Source of the DNA: Struthio camelus
Taxonomy: Eukaryota; Chordata; Aves; Struthioniformes; Struthionidae
Reading direction: 5' to 3'
DNA length: 64,000 bases
Assembly (NCBI RefSeq): GCF_040807025.1
Contig: NC_090947.1
Span: 4,588,001 to 4,652,000, forward strand
The notes beneath the pieces were generated by a model. It saw nothing but the letters and a program-made list of their open reading frames with translations, was not told the origin of the DNA and did not search any database. The position numbers were made by a program, and so were the translations under genes. Position 1 is the stretch's first letter; every line of letters begins with the position of its first letter. Positions 13,101 through 25,100 of the stretch are shown one piece after another.

Positions 13101-16100
13101 CACTACTAAGAAACTTGAGGTGAACTGTCCAGACTTTCTGCCCAAGATGCCATCCTGGACGCTACTGTTTTAAGTGAGCTCGTTGTTCTTTCAGTGGATA
13201 CAAGTTGCTAATGAAAAGTCTTTTAAAGATTTAAGAATTGCACTTCTGGTATCTCACTGTCTTCTCTTGTCCTCTGTTGTCTAATGATTCCTTCTAAATC
13301 TTTGTTTTACAGATTGAGGAAAGGCCAGAAAAAGACTTTGAGAAGGTAAGAAAGGTCTTGAATTGTTCTGATAATAGCTGTTTCTTCACATTCTTTTTGG
13401 TAGGTCAAATTCACGCTGAATTTACAGAAATCTCGTTATAAAGTTCGTTGTGGGGCAAAACTTCAAATTATCGGAGCCTTCTACTGCTACTGTTTTCAAG
13501 GCAAACCTTGGTCATTTAGCAGTTAAGTAGTTGACCTTCAACAGCACTGAGTTGAAACTGCTTTAATGCTAAGCTATATGAATGCTAGTTTTGTTCAGCA
13601 GGTTTTAATTACAGCCTTATGTAAAATTAAATAAGAAGAGGAAGATGCTGCATAGAACAGTTAATGAGACTGCTGCTGCTGCAGAGTATATAGATAGGAG
13701 TGAAAGGAGAAGGACTTGAGTTGTCAAAAAGCATCTGCAAAATGTAATAATACAAGTTTTGAAAATGCTGTTTGGCAAGGTAATACTAGTTCCTAAAGGT
13801 TTTTATCTAATTTACAATTAATAGAAGCCAAGCCGTACAAACTCTTATTAGAGAGACAGCAGTATTTAAATACATCAGATCAATCTTTTGTCATTAGTTT
13901 CCCTTGTTAAATCTTGATCTTTGATTTTTCTTCCTAGAAGGTTACATTTTAATCAAATTTGCATAGGCGAGAAGTGCAAGGTTTCACCTCTTCTGGCCTG
14001 ATGATAAACCTTCTCTTGTTGAGGGAGCTTGCAGGAGCTGAGAAACAACAGCGTTTGTTTTTTCTGGGTTTGCTGTTAGTACTGATTTGTGATGTCTTCT
14101 GTGGCACCAGAGACTGATAGGAAATTAGAATGTTATAAGAGCCACAGACTTCTTTCTGTTTTTTTTAGATACCTAGATGACAATTGCTGTCAGCTGTTTT
14201 CCTCCTGATTTGATTTGGGGCTGCTGAAGTTGCATAGACGTGTTCTAACTCCCAGTAACAATTACATGCACCTTTTTCAAAACAGAGGATGTAGAACTTG
14301 CTGTTAGAAGCTGGGTTTTGTTTCTGGTTTGGCTGTTTTCTGCCTTGCTGATATGCAAAGCTGAACACCTAATGACGATCCATCTGCTCTACTGGAATAA
14401 TACTCGTTCATGGTGCCAAAGAGACAAATGCTGTTTTGTCTCTATAAGTAGATTCCTGCTGTGCATTACATGTATTAAAAATAAAATAATGTCTCAAAAA
14501 AAAAAAAACCAACCCTTTTTAACTGTGTGTGATTCTAGGGAGCTCGTACTGTCTCCAGTTTATCAGCAGCTACCTTAGCTTCACTGGGTGGGACTTCTTC
14601 ACGGAGAGGCAGTGGAGACACCTCCATCTCAGCTGATACGGAGGCATCTATTAGAGAAATAAAGGTGAGATATATTTAAGAACAGCATGCGTTGCTAGGA
14701 ATCTTCTCTTAAGAATGGTTATTTTGGTCAGAATGGTTTTATGCCTTGCGTTTTTTTTTTTCTAACAAGTGAATAAGCTATAAGATTATTTAAAAGGAGT
14801 CTTGCTGTTCCCATCGTTGTGTGTGGCAATCGGCAATAAGAATTAGGACTGACAGTGCTAACGCTAACTAGAACTGTCCCCTGCGTTAGTATTAAAGAGC
14901 TAGCTTCCTTTTAGGTCTGTTAGCAAAAAGGAACTGGCTTGTTCCCCCCTCTTGGCAGTCTTGACAAAAATGAATTATATGCTGTAAATAGCGAATAGCT
15001 TTATTAGAGAGATACTGCTGGGAAGCTAGCGGCATACTGCAGGAATTTTTGGGTAAAGTTCTGCGACGTATGATAGTACAACAGGCTGATCATAATAGAC
15101 ACACCTCATACTGATCTGTGGAAATACAGTGATAGGAAATGATGCAAGAAGCACTGCACGCTTATTGGAGGCTAACTTGGGAGGGGAATATTTCATAATT
15201 AATTCCTAATTCCATATTTAGGCACGTTTGAATTGTAAATAGGTATTCAATCCAATATTCATACCATTGAGTGAAAGTCTGGGTGGCTGATCGCTAAATT
15301 TTTTTTAGTTAAGTTTTTAATGCTCTGTTCTGAAGACTATTTTAAAATTGAGAATGTGCGTTCTGTTTATTTCATGGATTCAGTTTATAAACTCTTCTAA
15401 AATTACAGCCAGTTAAAACATCTGGAATCTGTATTGGAGTCCTCAAGTATGAATAGGTCTGTCTCGATTTGAGCACTGTAAAAATAACTGAAAGATAGCC
15501 ATTTGGTGGTGACCAAGGACAAAGAAAGAGACTGTGAAATATGGCTCATAATTAAATGTAGGGTGACTTTTTCATACTGTACTTCCTGCGTCTCTAGTAC
15601 CACCTGTATTTTTTGTGCTTGCTTTAACAGTTATTACCTTTAGTATCAGAGTATCTCAAACACAGTGATAATCTGCTTCCAAGCAAGCTCTAGTAGGGAA
15701 ATGTCAAGCTTGCAGTTAGTGACAGGGAGAGAAGGGCTCTGTGACTAGGGCAGGTAATTGGTGGGGGCTTGGAAGCTGGGTCTGCCTCTTGTCCGTATTG
15801 CTGAAGATTTTATTTTTCCAGTCAAAAAGAGCAGAGTTGGAATAAACTTCTGGCCAAGAAATTTCGTTGGCTGGCGAGTCTTCAGGCTAGGATCGGACTG
15901 CTCGACCTGTGTGGTGGAAATACTTAAATGGGAACTTTGAACACTTGCTTCTTTGAATCAGCTGTATTTACTGCCCGTTAGTTTCAGCGACATCATTCAC
16001 CTTTCTCACCATTTCTCCCAGGATATCTATGAGTTAAAGGACCAGATTCAGGATATAGAAGGAAAATACATGCAGGGACTGAAAGAAATGAAGGTACTGG

Positions 16101-19100
16101 TTTGCTGTAGCCTGGAACTGTGATCATTAACACCAGCTAAGCATTCAGAGAGTCAGCGTGAGAACTGGAACTGACCTTGCATGCTGTTCTTCTGGGAGGG
16201 GTTAGAAGTTTGTGTGAAAAGCGTTTCATCAGCCAGAAAAGTGTCTGTTCTGATGTCCATTGGTTGTGGTGAGAAATGCATCTAAATGTTAACTGAAAGG
16301 CTGCTGATTACTCTTGCATGTCTTATTTGATGTTTTAAGAAGGCAATCACTTTACTAACAAATTCACTAGTTTTTTTTTTTTTTTTTAATAATTGCATAA
16401 TGCAGGAAACCTCCCCAAATTGGAAATAAACTAAAACTTGTGGCCTACAGTGCTATGAAAAATCAGAGTTTCAAAGGTGATGTGCGTGTTCGCATTTTGT
16501 TTTGAGGTCCAGCCTGCCTTTGGAAAGTTGTGCATGCGGAGGTGAAGGCCATCGTTTAGATTCCACACCTAGATCTCAGAAGTCACCCTTAAACAGTTCC
16601 TCTACTGGTTGCCCAAAGAACGGACACTCACAGCACTGGCAGAGAGGAAGCACTTACCACCCTCACGAAGTTTGTAAAATAGTTTCGGTGCAGCAACGTA
16701 TGCGTCAGCGTAACACCCTGCGATAAGCGAGCAGCAACATTAGCTGCGTTTTTAAAAAAGGCAGTCTTGCAAAGATACAAGTAGACATCCAGACATATAA
16801 TGCAGCATATACCAACATGAAATATTGACCGTGTTTTTGATATGCTCAATGCTGCGACATGTGAAGTTACTGCTGTCTTAAGTGAGTTGTAAATGGAAAA
16901 AGAATAGTTTGGGCCTTTTTTTGAAAAGCCTAACTCTTTTTTCCCTGATTGGTGTGTAGCAAAATAAGCTCACTGCATAGAAAATGTAGTTAGTTTTTTT
17001 CATTTGGTATCTCTTAGAGTACCTTTTGTGGTGATTTGTACCTAAGCTGCATCAGGTTTTCAAGGACCCTCTTTAATTCTGGCTTTGCTTTTGGTATAGA
17101 AAAAGGTGCTTCGTGTCAAGTCCGTAGTCCAGCGTTGTGGTGGAACTTGATGCTAATAAAAAAAAAAATTTAGCATGCTGAAGGAGGGGTTCAGCACCTG
17201 TCTTAGACTCTTACTTGCATATACTTCCCTTCCAGCTGATTTCTGCAGTTTAATCATACAGCTGTTTTCAAATCCTGGCTGCTTTTCTGTGTTTGGTATG
17301 TCTCATCCTTGGGCTGGAAAGTGCACTAAAACACAATTTGTGGTTGGATCTTTACAAATTCAAGTCCTTAAAGACAAATTCTCTTATTTGTTCATAGAAA
17401 ACTGAACTAAACTAATGCAGACCTTGATTTTGTCATCATATCACCATGCTGGTCCCCAGTTCTCTTTAATAAACTGGTAAAAACGGCATACCGGGGGAAG
17501 TATATGAAACTCACCTGTGCTCTAGCTGTAATTCTAATACTGCTCTTACTCCAAGAGAAACTGCTTGACCTGTAAACTAAAACATTGGCACAAGTGTCCG
17601 TCTTGTTTGCATATTTGCACTGTTTTGAGAGTCTCTTATTTCTGTATTGAAATCACATACTGAAAAGTCTGACTGTGCAACATGGAAAAAGATCCAATGA
17701 TCCTGATCCTTATTTTAGCCACTGTTTGTTGTTATTTATTAAATACCTCAGTAACTCTTATCTTCAGGTTGAATTCATAGGAGGAGTTTTCAAGACACTG
17801 GGAATTGTATCTTGCCGAGAAAGCTTATAAAGAGGGAATGTGGGGTGTGTTACAGGAACCTAATGGAAAAACAATCGGGTCACAGAAGCTACAATTTTTC
17901 CTTGGATAATTCTAATTGCTGAGTCAGTAGGTTTAGTTGTTTCTGCCCCCCATTGCAAGAATCCCTGAAACTTGGGTGAAGTGATTGCTAAACTGCCTTG
18001 ATTTAAAGCCTAGTCCATTAGGGCAATCTAAAAGCAAGGCCAGTTTACCTTTTTTTAAAAAAAGGGGGGTGGGGGCGGGGGGGAAGAAGGAAGAGAACTC
18101 TGCAAAAACAGCAGCTCAAACAGCAGAGGAAAGGACCCGTTTTATCCATCTTAAGGTAAGCTTCCTTGCTGATGAACAGAAGTCTGTAAAAGCACAGGGG
18201 AGGTATCGTCACCTCAGGACAGTTCCTAAGGCTTGAACACGTGATTCGCACTGGTTGCAGTAGGCATATGCAGCATGCTGGTGGTTTAGTACTTCTTGCT
18301 CGAGGTCTTGTTTGGCAAAGTGGCTTTTCTGATTGATCTCTGACTGTGGTTGCTTATTCTTTGCAGGACTCGCTAGCAGAAGTCGAAGAGAAATATAAAA
18401 AGGCTATGGTGTCAAATGCTCAGCTAGACAATGAGAAAACAAACTTCATGTACCAAGTAGATACCCTGAAGGATGCGCTGTTAGAGTTAGAAGAACAGCT
18501 GGCAGAATCCAGGAGGCAGTATGAAGAAAAAAGTAAAGTACGTATATAGCTGTGGCATGCTGTTGAACAGAGAAAGACTTTTTTGGCCAAACGGATGCCT
18601 TTGGGAGGGAGCAGTTTAAAATCCTGAACAGCAGTTTAATAAGTTATTGTTTTAGTTGCTGCTATTTCGCTTGCTTTAGTGGTATCTTACGTGCCTGTGT
18701 GGTTGCACAAATGGAAATTCTCCCCAGCTTCACTTCTTCTAAAGCAACTGCTGAAGAAATGTCTTACATGTAAGATCAGTATAGCCTTAGCATATCCTTT
18801 TCTACTGCATCTTTAAAGCAAATTCAATTCATACTGACTTCTGGAGAATTCCCCGTTTCTTTTCTGAGTATTTGGTGCACAAAGCTCTGTTCAAAAGGCC
18901 CACAGGAGAGTTGTGCAGTTTTTATATTAAGGCAGCTATGTGGCTGAGTATTGAATTAAGCATTACACGAATCCAGCATCTTGACGCTAATGAATTGGTG
19001 TTTATTAATAAACTTGAGGCTTGTGTTAGCTTTTCAGAACTAGTTCTTTAGCTTGGGATGCTTTACTATAGGGCGCTTCAAAACGCACAGTTTTTGGAAA

Positions 19101-22100
19101 ATATGTTATTTTAATTCCTTAACATCTAGCTAACACTTAGTACACTATTCTTTGGAAAGACTGGGTTAAATTCCCATCCATTCATCTATGAAGTTAGTAG
19201 GACTTTGCTATGAAAGCAATTCATAGTCGGCCTGCTGCTCGACTTGTGAAACTGTTCTGAATTTGATTCAATAATAGCTCCTTGGCAAAGGAAAAATAAG
19301 ATAAAAATTAGGAGTCTTGTGGGACTGTGATTAGAAGACTATTAAGGGTAGCATTGCAGTAAGCATTTTCTTTGTGTGCTTAGGCATGTTTTTCTCCTTT
19401 CTTTCATGGGCTGCGTGTTTGCAGTCAAAATAAGCTCATAAATATTTCATTATCCATAGGAATTTGAGAGGGAAAAGCACGCTCATAGCATATTGCAGTT
19501 TCAGTTCATGGAAATGAAAGAAGCTTTGAAGCAAAGAGAAGAAATGCTTGCAGTAAGTAACTTCCTCATTGTTTTTAATGGCTTCTTTGATTAGTTTGTT
19601 CATAACAGTAGGTGTGTAGAAGGGTGAGGTATGGAGAATCTTATTCCCTACTCAGATTTCTCACCTCAAGAAACACGAGTGTTTCAGACCAAGCAGGTTC
19701 AGGGCTGACTAGCTGAAAGGGTATTTATCACAAGTATTATCTGATCTGCAACTGGACTTTTTGCATTGTCCACAAATACATAGTAAACTACATTTTGCAT
19801 AACCGTTTGTGTAGATGTGGGGAAAACAGATGGCGCTGTCTTTGTTTTATGTCATCTTGTTGATAGTAATATTGCTTAAAGAAGTGTAGGTTTTTAGAGA
19901 TCGGGGACTATAAAATTGTGTGTGTAGATACTCTTTTGCTTTAAATCCTGACTTTTTTCATTCCTTGGCATCACTGCAGTCTTGACTTTCTTTGTTAACC
20001 TGTTACCTGCTTTCTGTGTTCTTGTTTTGCTCCTCTCTCTCAGGAAATTCAACAGCTGCAGCAGAAACAGCAGAGCTATGTCAGGGAAATTTCTGATCTT
20101 CAGGAGACAATAGAGTGGAAAGACAAAAAAATAGGGGTAGGACTGTCAACTCCTGAAATGTGTTCAGAGTGGCACTGTCGTTCTTCAGCTGATCTGCTTG
20201 TGCAAAACCGCATGAATAAAATCCTCCTTAGTGACTTTGCTTGGTGTGGCTGTCTCGTTATATTACAGCAAACTAGCAGATAGCAAATTTCGTCTTTGGC
20301 CAATATGATAAAATCCAAGAAAAACTTATCAGCTGGTCTGATTTCAAAAGCTAGGGTAATTTATTTACTGTGGTGCACCATATGTATATGCCATATTGAG
20401 AAAGGAGGTGCTCTTTAATGAAATGAAGGGTATTCATAATGCAATTCCATGGAATTTTTACTTCAGACTTAAGTAAAGTTAAGTCGAATTCAGGCTTAGC
20501 CTGTGGACTGAGCAAAAGCTGGGGTGTGATAAAGAAGTAATAGACTTATTTATGGGCTGTTGGGATGAAAGTAGTTGTTTCTCCCTTGCTCTTCCCCCTA
20601 ACCATCACCCCATCAAAGCCAAATGGAAACCCACTGAGGAGGAAAAAAAAAAAAAAAAACCCACACATATGGCTTTCTTTTCTGACAACAAGCACTGAAA
20701 GACTTATCTGAATATAGAAGGAGGAAGGAAATCTGGCATATTGTCCATGTTGATGACGTCCAATAACTTCTAGCAATTTAAAATTCAGAACGGCAAAATT
20801 ATTTGGTTTTGCTGCTGTTCTGATATTTCTATACAAATACACAAACAGGGGGTTCCAGTGGCAAAATACACATTTGCACCTGGTGCATCCCAAAGTCTAA
20901 AGACGAAGAGTCGACAGTTTTAGATTAATTAAAGCATGCTGCATCCTTGACAATAACCCATGGAATTAACAGACTAGTAAGAATTGCCGTGCCTACTTTC
21001 ATGCTCTTCTGTTAATACATGTAACTTGAAGAAATAATGCAAGTCCTACGTTAAAGTAATATGGATGTGAATTAGCTTGTCTAGTACATGAGAATGAAAA
21101 GTGGATCCTCATTTGCCCATGTCACTGAACCCTAATGAAGGACTGGGATCTGAATGTTTTTAATAGGAATTCCTTGGACTGAACGATTGCTGAATAAGCT
21201 GTGCACTTCTTGGATTTGAAGTTTATCTATGTGTATGTGACCTCAATCCTTCAATCTGTAAATTTTACCTTCTTCATACGTGCCACTTTCACAAATCTCT
21301 GAATATCTTAAACCTGTTCATTCTTGTTTACACTTACTTTTCACTTGTTTCCTTTCCTTTCTTCACACCTGCTTGCCTTCTGTCTGTGTTGGGAACTCAG
21401 GCTTTAGAGAGGCAGAAAGATTTCTTTGATTCCATCAGGAGTGAGCGGGATGACCTTAGAGATGAAGTGGTTGTGCTGAAGGAACAACTGAAGGTATGCA
21501 GGAGGAATGAAAGAAACCTGTAGCTAAAACAGTTCTGTATTCAACTGCTGACCCTTTCCTCTTGTACATTTTGGCAGAAAGTCTGATTTTTAGCTCAGTA
21601 ACGAGAACTCTGTTTTGATGCTGCCTTGAAGTTGCCTTTTCAAGAATTATCTAATGAAGTCCATACCTCTAATATGTGACTGTGAGCTCTTAGTATAGAC
21701 TGTGGTATTCAGTACTCAGTAGTTGCTTTTGTAGGAAATTCTTCTACAGGGAGCACTTTAAATGACTGTTTTATGTTTTGTTTTTTTTTTTAATTTAGCT
21801 TCATGTGCTTATTCTGATGATAGCTAAATTGAGAACAACTGTAATAGTCTGTGTTCTTCTCTGACTTTTAGCCTTTTCTAATGGAATGATTGAGGTGTTC
21901 AAAATTTCAAGGACAGGAACATCTGAACAATCTTGCTCTTTTTAAACAGCAGGCTTTAAAGTATTGCTTCTGCTTCTCCACAGAAACATGGCATAATCCC
22001 AGACTCTGAAGTAGCCACCAATGGGGAGACATCAGACATTCTTGTTAATGAAGGACACTTGGATTCTTCCAAAACTGTTCAAGGCACAACTCAAGCACTA

Positions 22101-25100
22101 AAGACAACAGGGGACGGGACACTAGGTAAGTGCTGTATATGCTTTTGTATCTTTCTCTCTGTCCATTCATTCATTCATCTTTGCTTGGAGATTGGGCATT
22201 TGTTAGTTGGACAATTAACACATCACGCAGCATGCTACTTGTTGAATCACTTCCTATGCATTTTTCTGCTTAATATTTATTATCACTTCAAGTATATCGT
22301 GCAGTTTCCTCAAAAGGAATCTCTCATTCAAGAAGACAAAGGACAAGAATTCAATTTTAAATATTGCAGATAAGTAGCAATCATCTAGATTTAAATCCTC
22401 AGTTTGAAATTATCCAGGAATCATCCTGGAAGAATCAGAGTAAAAGCATTTTAGTTTCATCTATAAAACCAGTATACAAGTTGGTTCTTTTATAACTGAG
22501 AACTGTAAATGTCTGTTGAACAATAGTGCTCGGCACTGTTAAAACACACTAATGCATGAATTCTTCACTCTTGGTATCTAGTACTATTGAGCAGTTAATA
22601 TAAAAATTTCAACGTTTAATTGCTGTAACTGGATTAGTGCTGTTAAACTCAAAGAATATGATTCTGTGAGCTGGATAGTGTCAAGGAGGAGAAATCTGGT
22701 TGGCAAAAACTTTCCTCTTAGGTAGTGATAAATGGCCACTAGGTGAACTCACTCTATTGTTATTACGCTAAGGAAAGGAAAGGAAATTTTTGACTTTTGC
22801 TCTTGCTGTTGCTGTTCGAAATCACCATGCTAGCAAATAGCAGCAGGCAGCCAACTGTTGCAAGTGAAAGTTATCTTGCCTTTAGCTGTTGAGCTGTTGG
22901 TTGCTTTATCCTTACTCAGTTTTTGTGTGGAAACAATTTGGAACATCAAAAACAAGGTAAGGGTATATTTTTAAATGTAGCGTATGTTCTCTATCTCTCC
23001 TTATTCTGTTTCTGTGGAAACAGGCACAACATAGACCCAAAAGCTAACTGTTGAAACCAAGAACACTGTCTTAATGTCTACTGCTTCTAAATATAAACTG
23101 GAAGAAGCACTGTTCAAAAAAAAAAAAAAAAAAAAAAGTCCCATTCCTTTTGGGTGGAAAAAGTGGCTCTAAGGGGCACTCACCAAGTACCTGCGCTCTG
23201 ATGGTTATCTTAAACAGCCAAAACATGTGCTTGCCAATCAGATTTTGCTTTCACGGTGTTTGTAGTATGCACTGATGCTTGTTCTTGATAGTTAGGAATA
23301 AAATACTATTGAATACTGCATGATTACTTCATTGCAATGGCATCAGGCACTCTTGTGTGCACAGAGCGACGTTAGGGTTAAAGTTATAGAGAATACTGCC
23401 GAGAACAAAACATCTTTACTTTTACAGTGTTATATCTGCAGATATTACTGTTAAATTGCACTGCTTGAAGCAAAGTTCTTCTCATCTACAAAAGCTGTAC
23501 TTCACACAGCCTAGAGCATAAATCTTTTACTTTACAAAAACACAAGCCAGCACCAGAGACTGTTCTTGCTTTGAGAGAGGGTGGTGGTGAACTTCGCTGA
23601 TCAGAAGAAAACCAACCCCTTACTAATTCAATTGCTGCTTTGCCTCACATAATTGGCAAAAGCTGATCTCCTATTAACCTATTCTTTGATTCATTCTCTT
23701 TCGGGCTTTAAGTGGGGAGGTGAGTGCTATGGCGTGGTCCCTTCAACTTTCTCAATGGTCTTTTAGGCAAAGCCAATGAAGTGGACATGAAAAATGAGAT
23801 TTTGGAGGATGTGGGGAAAAGAGAAATCTTGCAGAATACTGAGCAGGAGGAGCACAAAGAGGAGTCTGAGGAGCAGGAAATAAAGACATTGCATGCTGAT
23901 GAAAATGCAAAGGCAGAAAAAATCATTGAAGAAAATGATGCCATGTCAACAATGACGTTAACCAATAGTAGGCTTACAGAACAAATTCAAAGCCATCCAG
24001 AACATGTGTCAGGGAACGTTTTTTCAAATGATGATAGTGATGCAGATGCTTTGAGAAAGGAAAGAGAATCAACAGGCAGTAGCATGGAAGCCCAACAGCC
24101 TGTAAGTAAAGAAGCTGAACAGAGTAACTTAAATCAAAGGACAAATCAGAATTCAGAGGTGGGCTCACTGCAAGATCAGGTTTTTAAGACTCCTCAGGAA
24201 ATGCCTAGTGACTTAGATACAGAATGTGAATTGGAAAAAGCTGCAGAATGTGAATTGGAAAAAGCTGCAGCAGAACAGAGAGAAGGAGAGGATTTTAAAG
24301 CTAGTAATGCAGTGGGTGGTAATGAAAAGGATCAGGAAGCTGCCATGAGGAGTAGCAGCTGTGAGTTGGTTTCTCATCAGTCAGGGCTTCCAGAAGTTGC
24401 AGTAGCAGGCTCATTTATCAAAGAGCCAAGCGTGGCAAGTCATACTGAGAGACCCCAACACTCGGGAGAAAGCACTGAAGAGAAGGTTATGAATGTCTTG
24501 GAGAGAGAGCTGGTTGGAGGCAAAGAGTGTACTGATGGGAGAACTGATGAAACAGAAAGTGGTAGAACTGAAGAAGAAAATGAGATGGGGAGCGCAGTTC
24601 AGGGACAGACAAAGAAAACAGACTCTGTGGGTATGGAGGGGAAGGAGTCACGTGGAAACGGTGCCCCAGCAGATGCGAGTGAAAAGGAAGATGGAGATCA
24701 GACACAAATTCAGCTAATTTCTTCAGAGGATGGTCACATAGTATCATTAGAAGAACAAAAAATGCAAGATAAAACAGAACATGAAAAGGCTCTAACTGAG
24801 AAGGACGGACCGAAGGAAGTATTGACAGAGAAACTGGAGGCATGTTCAGATTCTGCAGAAACAGGTGAGCAAGAGAAGGCATCAGGAGAGGCTGTAGACT
24901 GTATTACTGTGGGAAAAGGAAGTGTACTGCAGCAGGCAGAGCCAGACGAGGACGTCGTGAAAGAAGCGGTATCTCAGGAAAGCAGCTTAGACCCAAGTCT
25001 TTCAGATTGCAACGTTCTGGAATCAGAAGTGGAAATACAGGATGAGTCTGGGAAAAGGAAGGAAAGTCGAGCAGAAGGGGTAGAAGATTTAAAACCAAAC

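Larger units (their letters stand above)
4549..13312 (+). other. LRRFIP1 intron (8.8 kb)
   Basis: The largest intron in the visible LRRFIP1 gene. It is mostly AT-rich with many T-runs. It contains a CpG-bearing patch (5322-5473), a perfect 13-bp hairpin (11836-11866) and a 46-nt homopyrimidine run (12552-12597). No further exon or named transposable element could be supported. Confidence 0.7.
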
